DNA from: JASHVB01 sp035523995 | GTDB taxonomy: Bacteria; Pseudomonadota; Alphaproteobacteria; Acetobacterales; Acetobacteraceae | DNA length: 64,000 nucleotides | Reading direction: 5' to 3' | NCBI GenBank assembly: GCA_035523995.1 | Contig: DATKPQ010000151.1 | Location: forward strand, 1 to 64,000 | Shown here: positions 55,932 through 64,000 of the stretch, piece after piece | Layout of the letters: every line of letters starts with the position of its first letter | Numbering within the stretch: the first letter of the stretch is position 1 | Made by a program: the position numbers and the translations under genes | The notes under the pieces: model-generated | The model's database searches: none | What the model saw: only the letters and a program-made list of their open reading frames with translations | Told to the model about the DNA's origin: nothing

Positions 55932-56941
55932 CGCGCATAGCCGTGAACGTCGCGCACCGCGGCGACGATACGGTCCTTATCCGGAATGTAGAGTTTTTCC
56001 AGTGACGGCGCGAACGGCACCGGCGTGTGCGGTGCGGTCACCCGCCGCACCGGAGCCTTCAACGCGCCAAACGCGCGGTCCGCCACCAGTGCCGCGATGT
56101 CCGTCGCCATGCCGCAGCGGGGCGTCGCTTCGTCCACCACCACAAGCCGGCCGGTACGTTCGACGCTCTCCAGGATAGTATCCTCGTCCAGCGGCGAGGT
56201 GGTGCGCGGGTCGATGATCTCGCATCCGATGCCTTTCGCTTCCAGGGTATCGGCAGCTTCGCCAGCGTAATGCACCATGCGGGCCAGTGCCACGATTGTC
56301 ACATCGTCGCCGTCCCGCACCACGTTCGCCTCACCGAAGGGAATCACGTACGCCTCATCCGGCACTTCGGTTTTCAAATCGTACATTAGCTTGTGTTCGC
56401 AGAAGATCACCGGGTCGTCGTCACGGATCGCCTGAATCAGCAGACCCTTCGCGTCATAGGCATTCGATGGCACTACCACTTTCAGCCCCGGCACACTGGT
56501 AAAAATGTGGTACGGGCTCTGCGAATGCTGCGCGGCGGCGCTGCGCCCAGCACCGACCATGGTGCGGATCACCATCGGCGTTTTCGCCTTGCCGCCGAAC
56601 ATGTAGCGGAACTTGGCGGCCTGGTTGAAAATCTGGTCGAAGCAGACGCCGAGGAAATCCGAGAACATCAGCTCCGCTACCGGCCGCAGGCCCGTCACCG
56701 CCGCGCCCGCTGCAGCCCCCATGATCGCCGATTCGGTAATGGGCGTGTCGATCACGCGCGTTTCGCCGAATTCCTTGATCAACCCCTTGGTGACGCCCAG
56801 CACGCCGCCAGCGGCATCGCGGCCGCCTTCCGTTCCGGCACCGCCCGACACGTCCTCCCCGATCACCACCACTCTCGGGTCGCGACGCATCTCCTGCTCC
56901 AGCGCTTCATGCAGGGCCTGACGGATGGTTTTGACAGTCAT
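55928..56941 (-). CDS. acoB: Acetoin/pyruvate dehydrogenase E1 component, beta subunit
   Basis: Transketolase-like beta subunit of 337 aa. Seen are VVVIGEDVSGGAGTEGG (N-terminal), VIDTPITESAIMGAAAGAAVTGLRPV and the C-terminal VVDEATPRCGMATDIAALVADRAF. With AcoA it forms the ThDP-dependent E1 that cleaves acetoin to acetaldehyde and an acetyl group carried by AcoC. It starts 12 bp after acoA. Confidence 0.93.
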   Translation of the reverse strand: MTVKTIRQALHEALEQEMRRDPRVVVIGEDVSGGAGTEGGRDAAGGVLGVTKGLIKEFGETRVIDTPITESAIMGAAAGAAVTGLRPVAELMFSDFLGVCFDQIFNQAAKFRYMFGGKAKTPMVIRTMVGAGRSAAAQHSQSPYHIFTSVPGLKVVVPSNAYDAKGLLIQAIRDDDPVIFCEHKLMYDLKTEVPDEAYVIPFGEANVVRDGDDVTIVALARMVHYAGEAADTLEAKGIGCEIIDPRTTSPLDEDTILESVERTGRLVVVDEATPRCGMATDIAALVADRAFGALKAPVRRVTAPHTPVPFAPSLEKLYIPDKDRIVAAVRDVHGYAR

Positions 56942-56953
56942 GGCAACCCTCCC

Positions 56954-57922
56954 TCAGTAGGACACATAGACATCAGTCAGCAGCGCTTCTGCCGCCGGCA
57001 CCTCCGCAGCCCGAGCGTACGCAACCGCCCGATCGATCAGCGCCGCCACGTCGGCCTCGACCGCGTCCAACTCCGCACGCTCCAACAAGGCCGCTTCGGT
57101 GACCCGCGCACGAAAATTCTTGAGGCAGTCGCGCTCCTCGCGCAGCCGCTTCACCTCGTCCTTGCCGCGATAGAGCTGAGCATCGCCCGAATGGTGGCCA
57201 TAGAACCGGCAGGTATTCACCTCGACCACGCCAGGGCCGCCACCCGCGCGGGCCCGTTCGATCGCTTCGCCCGCAGCTTCATGCACGGCGAAGAAATCGT
57301 CGCCGCTTATCTTCACCGCCGGCAACCCAAACCCTGCGGCGCGGCCCGCAATGTCGCGGCTGCCAACCGCATAGCCCGCGCCGGTATATTCGCCGTAACC
57401 GTTGTTCTCGAACACGAACACCGCGGGAAGTTGCAACACCACGGCGAGATTCATCGCCTCGAACGTCGTGCCCTGGTTCGACCCGCCATCGCCTGTGAAC
57501 GACACCGCAACGCCACCCGTGCCTAGCGTCTTCGCGGTGAGTGCGGCGCCCACCACCAGCGGTGGTCCGCCACCGACGATCCCATTGGCACCGAGCATGC
57601 CCTGGTCCAGATCGGCAATATGCATCGATCCACCCTTGCCGCCGCACAGCCCGTCTTTCTTGCCGAACAATTCGGCCATCATCGCGACGACATCGCAGCC
57701 CTTGGCGATGCTATGGCCATGGCCACGATGCGTGCTCGCGATGTGGTCGCGCGGACCGAGATGCGAGCAAACGCCGACCGCGGATGCCTCCTGTCCGGCG
57801 TAAAGATGAACGAAACCGGGGATGCCGCCCTTGGAGAATTCCTCCTGCACCCGCTCCTCGAAGCGCCGGATGGCGGTCATGGCACGGAAGGCCTGGATCA
57901 GCGTCTCGCGGTTGAGTTGCAT
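56954..57922 (-). CDS. acoA: Acetoin/pyruvate dehydrogenase E1 component, alpha subunit
   Basis: ThDP-binding subunit of 322 aa. The ThDP motif runs from VSFTGDGGSNQGTTFEAMN to VFVFENNGYGEYT (GDG...NN). HLYAGQEASAVGV and STHRGHGHSIAKG are also conserved. ATG 57922 is chosen over an upstream in-frame codon. First gene of acoABC. It is divergent from hemN across 133 bp containing an FNR-type site, which might also affect this operon. Confidence 0.93.
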   Translation of the reverse strand: MQLNRETLIQAFRAMTAIRRFEERVQEEFSKGGIPGFVHLYAGQEASAVGVCSHLGPRDHIASTHRGHGHSIAKGCDVVAMMAELFGKKDGLCGGKGGSMHIADLDQGMLGANGIVGGGPPLVVGAALTAKTLGTGGVAVSFTGDGGSNQGTTFEAMNLAVVLQLPAVFVFENNGYGEYTGAGYAVGSRDIAGRAAGFGLPAVKISGDDFFAVHEAAGEAIERARAGGGPGVVEVNTCRFYGHHSGDAQLYRGKDEVKRLREERDCLKNFRARVTEAALLERAELDAVEADVAALIDRAVAYARAAEVPAAEALLTDVYVSY

Positions 57923-58006
57923 GGCGTTTCCTTTGCTGGCTGGGAGCCACGTTTGGCGGAGACCATAGCGCACGGGCGGCCCAAAGTCGCGAGGGACGGC
58001 CGCACG

Positions 58007-58020
58007 TTGACCCAAATCAA
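58007..58020. promoter_or_regulatory. FNR/FixK-type binding site upstream of hemN
   Basis: TTGACCCAAATCAA matches TTGA-N6-TCAA and lies 36-49 bp upstream of the hemN start, in the divergent gap with acoA. Confidence 0.65.
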
Positions 58021-58055
58021 GGCACGAGCCCCAGCTGCGGGCGACACTGACAACC

Positions 58056-59408
58056 ATGAACATCGCCGATCTGATCGTCAAATACGACCGGCGGGTACCG
58101 CGCTATACTTCCTACCCGACGGCGCCGCATTTCTCGCCCACGATTGCTGGTGGGCATTACGCCGGCTGGCTCGCCGCGCTGTCCCACGAAACGCCCCTGT
58201 CGCTGTATCTTCACGTCCCGTTCTGTGCCTCGCTGTGTCTGTTCTGTGCCTGCCACACGACCGTGGTGCATCACCCGGAGCCGCTGATCTCGTACGGCGC
58301 CACCTTGCAGATCGAGATCACCAACGTCGCTGGTGCCATCGGCCGGCGCCTGCCCGTGCGCCATATCCACTGGGGCGGCGGCACGCCCACCGCGCTGCCC
58401 CCGGCCGTGATGCGCAACATCATGACCAGCCTGCGCACCCATTTCGACGTGCTATCGGGTGCTGAATTGGCGGTGGAAGTGGACCCGCGCGCGCTGTCGG
58501 ACGAATCCGTCGAGGCGCTGGGTGAGATTGGTGTTACCCGCGCCAGTCTTGGCGTGCAGGATTTCGATCCCGATGTGCAAGAAGCCATCCATCGTCTGCA
58601 GGACTATGCCCTCACCGCCAACTGTGCCGAGCGCCTGCGAAAGGTGGGTATACGCTCGATCAATCTGGATCTGATCTATGGCCTACCGCACCAGACCGTT
58701 CCCGGTGTGGCGAAGACAGTGCAACAGGCGTTGCAGATTGCGCCTGACAGAGTCGCTGTGTTCGGCTACGCGCATGTCCCTTGGATGAAAAAGCACCAGG
58801 CGCTGCTGCCGGCCGACGCGCTTCCCGACGCGACGCAACGCTTTGCCCAGCGTGAAGTGGTGGAACAAATACTCACAGGGGCCGGTTACACGGCCATCGG
58901 CCTCGACCATTTCGCCCGGCCCGACGACGCGCTTACGACTGCCGCCGCGAATGCACGATTGAGGCGCAACTTTCAGGGGTACACGACAGACGATGCGCCT
59001 GTGCTGGTGGGGCTCGGGGCATCCTCGATCGGTTCGCTGCCTCAAGGGTACGTGCAGAACAATCCCTCGGTACCCGCCTGGCGCGATGCGGTGCGTGGCG
59101 GTCTCCTGCCTATCGCGCGTGGCATTGCACTGACGGTCGAAGACCGCCTGCGTCGCACCGTGATCGACACACTGATGTGCACCAATGCCGTCGACCTGCG
59201 CGCGGTCGCAGCGCAGTACGGCACCGATCCCGCGACGTTGATGAGTGCTGCCCCGACGTTGCAGGCATTGGCGAAGGACGGGCTCGTGCAGTGGGATGGC
59301 ATGCGGGTGGTGGTCACGCCAGAGGGGAGGCCATTCGTACGCGCCATCGCTGCCACGTTCGACACCTACCTCGGTTCCGGCAATGCCCGCCATTCCACCG
59401 CGGTGTAA
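58056..59408 (+). CDS. hemN: Oxygen-independent coproporphyrinogen III dehydrogenase
   Basis: Radical SAM enzyme of 450 aa that decarboxylates coproporphyrinogen III without oxygen. The [4Fe-4S] ligands are Cys57, Cys61 and Cys64 in VPFCASLCLFCACH. Other signatures are RHIHWGGGTPTALP, EVDPRALSDESVEAL, NLDLIYGLPHQT and the HemN-specific C-terminal region (GYTTDDAPVLVGLGASSIGSL). The length fits HemN and exceeds typical HemW. The FNR-type site just upstream matches the known anaerobic control of hemN. Confidence 0.94.
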   Translation: MNIADLIVKYDRRVPRYTSYPTAPHFSPTIAGGHYAGWLAALSHETPLSLYLHVPFCASLCLFCACHTTVVHHPEPLISYGATLQIEITNVAGAIGRRLPVRHIHWGGGTPTALPPAVMRNIMTSLRTHFDVLSGAELAVEVDPRALSDESVEALGEIGVTRASLGVQDFDPDVQEAIHRLQDYALTANCAERLRKVGIRSINLDLIYGLPHQTVPGVAKTVQQALQIAPDRVAVFGYAHVPWMKKHQALLPADALPDATQRFAQREVVEQILTGAGYTAIGLDHFARPDDALTTAAANARLRRNFQGYTTDDAPVLVGLGASSIGSLPQGYVQNNPSVPAWRDAVRGGLLPIARGIALTVEDRLRRTVIDTLMCTNAVDLRAVAAQYGTDPATLMSAAPTLQALAKDGLVQWDGMRVVVTPEGRPFVRAIAATFDTYLGSGNARHSTAV

Positions 59409-59799
59409 CGTGTTGAATTTCCGCTTGCGCGTCACGGCGGACGGAGATCGCTGATCGTAATATGCGGCGCGCCCGAATTGCGTTCGTACCGCGGCGTGGT
59501 GTTGTGACCGTGACCGATCGCGTCAACTGTCATTGCGAGCGAAGCGAAGCAATCTCCGCCGAAAGAGCGTGCGATCGCCCGTCGCGGATCGCTTCGCCTT
59601 GCTCGCAATGACATGTGAAGAGGCCAACATCCGTCAGGATTACAACACTGGCCTCGCGAGACCAGCGTCTGATCGGAACTCGCCGTCCGCTTTTGCAAGT
59701 GTCAGGAAAGTCCTGTCCCACGCCGTACTTCCAACGTCGTCCAATCTGGGTCTAGGCTCGCTCCAACAAACAGCAAACGTCCACTGGAGCCTGGCACCC
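59409..59799. other. 391-bp intergenic region with one paired family A repeat
   Basis: Apart from the repeat at 59529-59612, no gene-like frame or regulatory motif stands out. A GGAG at 59786-59789 serves the next gene. Confidence 0.4.
59529..59612. repeat. Paired family A palindromic repeats
   Basis: GTCATTGCGAGCGAAGCGAA...GCAATC, spacer, then GGATCGCTTCGCC...GCTCGCAATGAC. This is the cleanest pair in the window, with near-perfect symmetry. Confidence 0.8.
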
Positions 59800-61350
59800 A
59801 TGTCGATGAACCGAGAAAGCCTGTGTAACGACAAGACATTTGATGCGCTGACCGACGCCATCCTGCAACGCGACCAACCGCGCACCGTCGATCTGTTCTT
59901 TGGCATGGTGGCACGCGAGGGGCGCGCCGTCGGCGAGGCGCTGGGCATCGTCACCGCGGCCGAAGCACCATTCGTCCAGGTGCCCAACCATATCAATGTG
60001 CGCGATGGGCAGATCGTGCTGGTGAACAACGACCACACGATTCTCGGCCTGCGCACCTCCACCAACCTTATGCCATACATGCCGGACTCGCATCGCCTGC
60101 TGCCGCTGCTGCAGAGCGTGTGGTACATTCCGGCCGGTCTCGACATATGGAATCAGTTGCTCGGCAAGTACCCCGGCCGCTACGCGACCATGAAAGGCAT
60201 GAATGTGCCGCCGCCCGAGTACGGCCCCGTGATATGGAACCAGGACCAGGCTCCGATCCGCGAAGGCGGCACCATCGAGGAACGGCTCAACGCGCACATG
60301 CTCGCTACGATGGGCGGCGAGGTGGACCGTTCTTACGGCATGTTCCTCGATCTCGCTGCGGATTCCGAGGCGCGCCCGAAGCTGCGCGACCAGCTTCTCT
60401 TCTTGGGCCTGATCGACGTGCAGGACACCATTATGGGCCGTAAGGCACGCAACACCGGCCACAAGGCTCTGCGGGCGCGCGCGATCGCCGACCTTGCCGA
60501 TTTCGTCGGCTGGGAGCAAGCGCATGGCGTGTTCTATACCGGGGTGCCTGACATGGCGGTGGGGCCCTTGTACTACTCGGCCTATGACGCGGCTTGCGTG
60601 ATCCTGGCTGCCGCCTTTCCTGACGGCGGCAAGAGCCTCCGCGAGACCAACACGATTCCCCTGACGCAAACGGAAGTGGAAGCCTTCGTCGATCTATTGA
60701 TGGTGGGAACGCAGCAGGACGTGTGGGATCAGCTCACTGCGCATTTGAAGGCGGGCCACTCGCTCCGTAGCCTGGGCGACACCATCCAGATTGGCGCAGC
60801 CGAGCTGATCCTGCGCAACTCGGTACCGCGCGCATTCACCGACGGGCAGCATCCATTCGACTATTGCAATACGGCAAATTACTGGATGCGGAGCAGTACC
60901 AGCCCGTACCAGCCGCGCGTGCTGTATCTGATGGCAAATTTCGTCAACGACGCCGCTCGCGCAAACAAGTGGTTCAAACCGATGCTGGATGAGGAGCTGG
61001 CAGGGTTCGACGCCGGCGAACATGCGCCGGAGGCGCTGTTGCGCGATCTGGACCAGGCTATCCTGGCGTTCGATATCCCGCGCAGCACCGCGGTCGCGAA
61101 CGCGTATTTGCAAACGGGTGCCGACCGCCGGGCATATCAGATGAGAGTCGCAATCACGGCCTGCAAGTTCCAAGATGATCCGCACAATCAGAAGATCACG
61201 CACTCTTCGTTTGAGGAGTACGAGAACAACACCACGCATCTGCGCGACAGGCTGCTGCTGGCTTCGGTTCGGCAACTCGCAGGGTGGCCAAAAATGCCAG
61301 GCGAACGTGATTGCTACGCGCGGTTCGAGAAGGAGTGGATGCTGCATTGA
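59800..61350 (+). CDS. Uncharacterised 516-aa soluble protein
   Basis: I do not recognise this protein. It has no signal peptide or membrane segment and looks mostly helical. Histidines recur in conserved-looking settings: QVPNHINVRDGQ, VNNDHTILGLR, MPDSHRLLPLL, RNTGHKALRAR and WEQAHGVFYTG. Several aromatic/Asn clusters (FDYCNTANYWMRSSTSPYQ) suggest a buried catalytic or metal site. ATG 59800 follows GGAG at a good distance; the frame upstream is repeat sequence. It stands alone between hemN and the plsC gene. A metal-dependent enzyme is a guess only. Confidence 0.8.
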   Translation: MSMNRESLCNDKTFDALTDAILQRDQPRTVDLFFGMVAREGRAVGEALGIVTAAEAPFVQVPNHINVRDGQIVLVNNDHTILGLRTSTNLMPYMPDSHRLLPLLQSVWYIPAGLDIWNQLLGKYPGRYATMKGMNVPPPEYGPVIWNQDQAPIREGGTIEERLNAHMLATMGGEVDRSYGMFLDLAADSEARPKLRDQLLFLGLIDVQDTIMGRKARNTGHKALRARAIADLADFVGWEQAHGVFYTGVPDMAVGPLYYSAYDAACVILAAAFPDGGKSLRETNTIPLTQTEVEAFVDLLMVGTQQDVWDQLTAHLKAGHSLRSLGDTIQIGAAELILRNSVPRAFTDGQHPFDYCNTANYWMRSSTSPYQPRVLYLMANFVNDAARANKWFKPMLDEELAGFDAGEHAPEALLRDLDQAILAFDIPRSTAVANAYLQTGADRRAYQMRVAITACKFQDDPHNQKITHSSFEEYENNTTHLRDRLLLASVRQLAGWPKMPGERDCYARFEKEWMLH

Positions 61351-61609
61351 CCGGACGTGCTGCGGCCGCCGTGTCATTATGACACCCGCAAGGGTCGCAG
61401 CAATCTCGTTGCAGCGAGTGCGCAAGCGTCCGTACGCATATTGCTGCCAAGTCCTTGCGAAGCCGCGGGGCCGAAGCAATCTCGTTCAGGCGGGCGCTCG
61501 TGCGCTTATTTGGGCGAGATTGCTTCGACGTGGCGCCCCACGTGAAGACACAAGATCGGCGCAAGACGTGCGCCGCTGACAGCCGGTTTCGAGGGTCCGG
61601 CCCGTGCCC
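61351..61609. other. Intergenic region with degenerate family A repeats
   Basis: GTGTCATTATGACACC, GCAGCAATCTCGTTG, GAAGCAATCTCGTTC and GAGATTGCTTCGACG are worn copies of the repeat ends. Nothing else seen. Confidence 0.45.
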
Positions 61610-62494
61610 CTATGCGAAAGCCGGCGCGCCGTCCGCCGCACTGGCCTGCACTTCCGCGGCCTCGCCGATCGGCTGTGCCGGGCGGTTCTGCCGCAGCGTC
61701 GCGGCGCCGTCTGCGACGATGCGCCACACTGCCTGCGCCAGCGCCTTGCGGTCCGGATATCGCGCCGGATCCAGCGGTGCGTGCAGCAGCACAGTGGCGC
61801 GCAGGCCGGAATGCTGTGCCAGCCGCAAGAAATGCGTGGCGACATCCATATCACCGTACCAGGCGAAAACCGGACGCCGCGCCCGCCCGGTCGGCAACCA
61901 GCCCAGCCGGTCGTAGACCACGGAGACCGGCTGGATCAGCGGCGCCGCCCCATCGTCGGCCTCGGCCACCGCGAAGAACGCAGTCCGGAACGGCAGCACG
62001 CGTGATCCATCGGAGCTGGTACCTTCAGGGAACAAGATCAGGCTGTCGCCGGAGCGAAGGCGGGCGCGCATGGCGTCGCGCTCGCGCGCGGCGGCGCCGC
62101 GGCGGCGTGTGACGAAGACGGTGCGGCCCAGCCACGCAATCACGTTGATCAGCGGCCAGCGCTCGATTTCGCCTTTGGCAACGAAACAGCCTTCCAGCAC
62201 GCCGCCCACCACGGGCACGTCCACCCAGGATGAGTGGTTGGAGACGAACACCATCGGCCGCCCTGGCTGTGCCACCGCTGGCGTGCCGACCACCCGCACT
62301 TGCACGCCCAATAGCCGGCTGAACAAGGCCCAAAAGATGCGAGCAAATGCCACCTTCGCCCGGCCTGGCAGCAGCAGGCAAACTGCCTGGATCACCATGG
62401 CCGGCAGAGTCAGTAACAGCAGCGCCAGGAAACGGCGGACCACGCGGATCCGCCGCAACAGGTGCCGTTTCTCTGCCTCGAGCGGCATATCCAT
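61610..62494 (-). CDS. plsC: 1-acyl-sn-glycerol-3-phosphate acyltransferase (PlsC family)
   Basis: Inner-membrane acyltransferase of 294 aa making phosphatidic acid or a related lipid. It has an N-terminal hydrophobic helix (FLALLLLTLPAMVIQAVCLLL), catalytic motif I VSNHSSWVD, FVAKGEIERWPLI and the substrate motif LILFPEGTSSDGSRVLPF. ATG 62494 or 62488 could be the start; longer in-frame starts exist without similarity. It is divergent from tamA; membrane lipid and outer-membrane assembly are loosely linked themes. Confidence 0.88.
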   Translation of the reverse strand: MDMPLEAEKRHLLRRIRVVRRFLALLLLTLPAMVIQAVCLLLPGRAKVAFARIFWALFSRLLGVQVRVVGTPAVAQPGRPMVFVSNHSSWVDVPVVGGVLEGCFVAKGEIERWPLINVIAWLGRTVFVTRRRGAAARERDAMRARLRSGDSLILFPEGTSSDGSRVLPFRTAFFAVAEADDGAAPLIQPVSVVYDRLGWLPTGRARRPVFAWYGDMDVATHFLRLAQHSGLRATVLLHAPLDPARYPDRKALAQAVWRIVADGAATLRQNRPAQPIGEAAEVQASAADGAPAFA

Positions 62495-62668
62495 GGGAGA
62501 AAATGCCCCACGCTGCGGCAGCAGCGGGGGACGAGGCGTCAATCGGCGCAGCCGGCGTGGCGATTCCCGCATGGACGATCCGATTACCCTGCGGCTTGTG
62601 ACCGGACAATGCCGCAAGCGTGACCGCGAAGTCACCACCGGCCCCGTTATCGGCGCTACGCTCGCCCA

Positions 62669-64000
62669 ATGCGCCGCTTACGCTTCCTGCTCCTTGCCGC
62701 GCTGCTTCTCTCGGCGGCGCCGCTGCCGGGCACGGCCGCAGACCCGGAGCCCTACGAGGTCAAACTCGCACCCACCGGCAACAGCGCACTGGATACCGCG
62801 CTGCGCGATAGTTCCGGCCTCATCTCACTGCAAAAGACTGTGCCCGTTGGCGGCTTCGCACTGATCGGACGAGCACGCCAGGATCTTGGCCCGTTCGCCG
62901 CCGCGCTGCAGAGCTTCGGCTATTACAAGGCGCAAACCATCATAACGATCGATGGCAAACCATTGGGCGCGCCGGACCTGGCCGACACGATCGACCATCT
63001 GCCGGCAAAACCGCCGGTACCGGTGGATGTGAAATTCGATCTGGGCCCGCAATTCCGTCTGGGACAGGTCACGATTCAGGGCACCGTACCGCCCAGTGCA
63101 CGCGCCACGCTGGGGCTGGCGCCAGGCCAGCCGGCGCTCGCATCCGATGTGCTCGCAGCTCAAGGACGCTTGCTGACCGCGATCCAGGACGACGGTTATC
63201 CACTGGCCAAAGTCAATCTGCCGCCGGCGACCCTGCATCTGGACAAGAACTTGCTCGACGTTACGTTTGTTGCCGATACCGGGCCGCGAGCGTCGCTCGG
63301 CCCGATCGCTATCACCGGCCTGAAGCACATGCACGAGGCATTCGTGCGCCGGCGCCTGCTGTTGCATCAGGGTGAACGCTTCAGTCCCACAGCCATTGCC
63401 AGAGCACAGCAGGACCTGCAATCGCTTGGGGTGTTTTCGGTGGTGCGCATCGTGCCCGCGGATCACCTGGCGCCCGACGGCACGCTGCCTATCACCGTGG
63501 ACACGACGGAACGGCCTCGGCATGCTGTCGATATCGGAACAGCCTACTCCACCGACCTTGGCATCAACTTCAATGTCGGCTGGCACGACCGCGATGTGTT
63601 CGGCAATGCAGAGCAATTGAACCTGACCGCAGCAACCAACCTGGGGGGCAATTCGGTGGTGGCGCCCGGATATAATTTTGGCGCACAGTTCATCGAACCG
63701 GATTTTCTGGCACGCGACCAATCGTTGGACATCGAACTGCAAGCGGTAAAGCAGGACTTGCAGGCCTACAATCAGACGGCATTGATCGAGAAATTCCTGC
63801 TGGACCGCAAACTGTCACCGCATTGGACGTTCAGCTATGGCGTGTCGGGCGAGCAAGAGACGATCGAGCAGGAAGGAATGACGCGGCATTACCAGTTGGT
63901 GGGGCTGCCGCTGACGCTGAAATTCGACGACAGCAACAGTCTGCTGAATCCGACGCACGGGATCCGTGCGACCTTCAACGCCACGCCGACCGGGGCGTTG
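62669..64000 (+). CDS. tamA: TamA-like outer-membrane assembly factor (Omp85 family, partial)
   Basis: The frame runs from ATG 62669 to the window end (444 codons, no stop). The signal peptide is MRRLRFLLLAALLLSAAPLP...TAA. Three POTRA-like domains follow, with GLISLQKTVPVGGFALIGRARQD at the first and GPIAITGLKHMHEAFVRRRL at the third. The beginning of the beta-barrel is seen (DIGTAYSTDLGINFNVGWHDRDVFGNAEQL, LNPTHGIRATFNATPTG). The N-terminal domain and short length to the barrel fit TamA rather than BamA (which has five POTRA domains). tamB is expected just beyond the window. Confidence 0.88.
   Translation, partial: MRRLRFLLLAALLLSAAPLPGTAADPEPYEVKLAPTGNSALDTALRDSSGLISLQKTVPVGGFALIGRARQDLGPFAAALQSFGYYKAQTIITIDGKPLGAPDLADTIDHLPAKPPVPVDVKFDLGPQFRLGQVTIQGTVPPSARATLGLAPGQPALASDVLAAQGRLLTAIQDDGYPLAKVNLPPATLHLDKNLLDVTFVADTGPRASLGPIAITGLKHMHEAFVRRRLLLHQGERFSPTAIARAQQDLQSLGVFSVVRIVPADHLAPDGTLPITVDTTERPRHAVDIGTAYSTDLGINFNVGWHDRDVFGNAEQLNLTAATNLGGNSVVAPGYNFGAQFIEPDFLARDQSLDIELQAVKQDLQAYNQTALIEKFLLDRKLSPHWTFSYGVSGEQETIEQEGMTRHYQLVGLPLTLKFDDSNSLLNPTHGIRATFNATPTGAL

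Noticed and set aside
62669..64000. Calling the partial Omp85 gene bamA
   Set aside because: Only about three POTRA-like domains precede the barrel, and no skp, lpxD or rseP neighbours are seen; TamA fits better.

Overview
The window is GC-rich and densely coded. It is most likely chromosomal DNA of an alphaproteobacterium, probably Rhodospirillales/Acetobacteraceae. This is inferred from the GC content, the pyrH-frr-uppS order, cytochrome bd with CydX, FNR/FixK-type sites, a class I-like PHA synthase and many short dispersed palindromic repeats. No rRNA, tRNA, CRISPR array, transposase or phage gene was found. Both ends cut a gene: the C-terminus of an N,N-dimethylformamidase-like large subunit at the left and tamA at the right.

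Layout. 0-3.5 kb: marR-emrA-emrB drug efflux operon (minus). 3.9-6.1 kb: glycogen debranching-type glucosidase. 6.3-9.3 kb: DUF35 protein, thiolase-like protein and acyl-CoA dehydrogenase. 9.4-11.7 kb: hldE and a metallophosphatase. 11.9-12.6 kb: class II aldolase. 12.8-14.9 kb: pyrH-frr-uppS. 15-22.2 kb: LysR regulator divergent from a tandem (possibly CydDC-like) ABC exporter, then a degenerate membrane-anchored protein kinase and a small membrane partner. 22.3-28.6 kb: membrane acyltransferase, GSA-aminomutase-like aminotransferase, an unknown protein and a Memo-AMMECR1 fusion. 28.7-31.6 kb: Rieske oxygenase alpha and beta subunits with a beta-propeller lyase-like protein. 31.8-33.6 kb: phaC. 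33.9-39 kb: a four-gene envelope operon (ATPase, FtsX permease, LolA-like periplasmic protein, beta-barrel) divergent from a TetR regulator. 39.1-44.7 kb: thiD, glmM, folP, argF, argD. 44.9-46 kb: orphan ParA and a CopD-like membrane protein. 46.7-49.6 kb: cydABX. 50-52.9 kb: type III polyketide synthase, methyltransferase and flavoprotein. 53.1-57.9 kb: FAD-linked oxidase and acoABC. 58-59.4 kb: hemN. 59.8-61.4 kb: an unrecognised 516-aa protein. 61.6-64 kb: plsC divergent from tamA.

How the genes fit together. Matches to the FNR/FixK pattern TTGA-N6-TCAA lie upstream of phaC, cydABX and hemN, suggesting one low-oxygen regulon for carbon storage, high-affinity respiration and anaerobic haem synthesis. 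The envelope operon, HldE, PlsC, TamA and UppS together give a strong cell-envelope theme.

Two families of short palindromic repeats occupy many gene borders. Family A carries the core GTCATTGCGAG...GAAGCAATC. Family B carries CCTCTCCC...GGGAGAGG. In places they supply start regions or N-terminal codons (thiD, the beta-barrel gene) or overlap 3' ends (the FAD-linked oxidase). The least explained loci are the pseudokinase pair (19.7-22.2 kb), the envelope operon (33.9-38.3 kb), the type III PKS cluster, the 516-aa protein at 59.8 kb, and a 100-bp element with 20-bp terminal inverted repeats at 41.46 kb.
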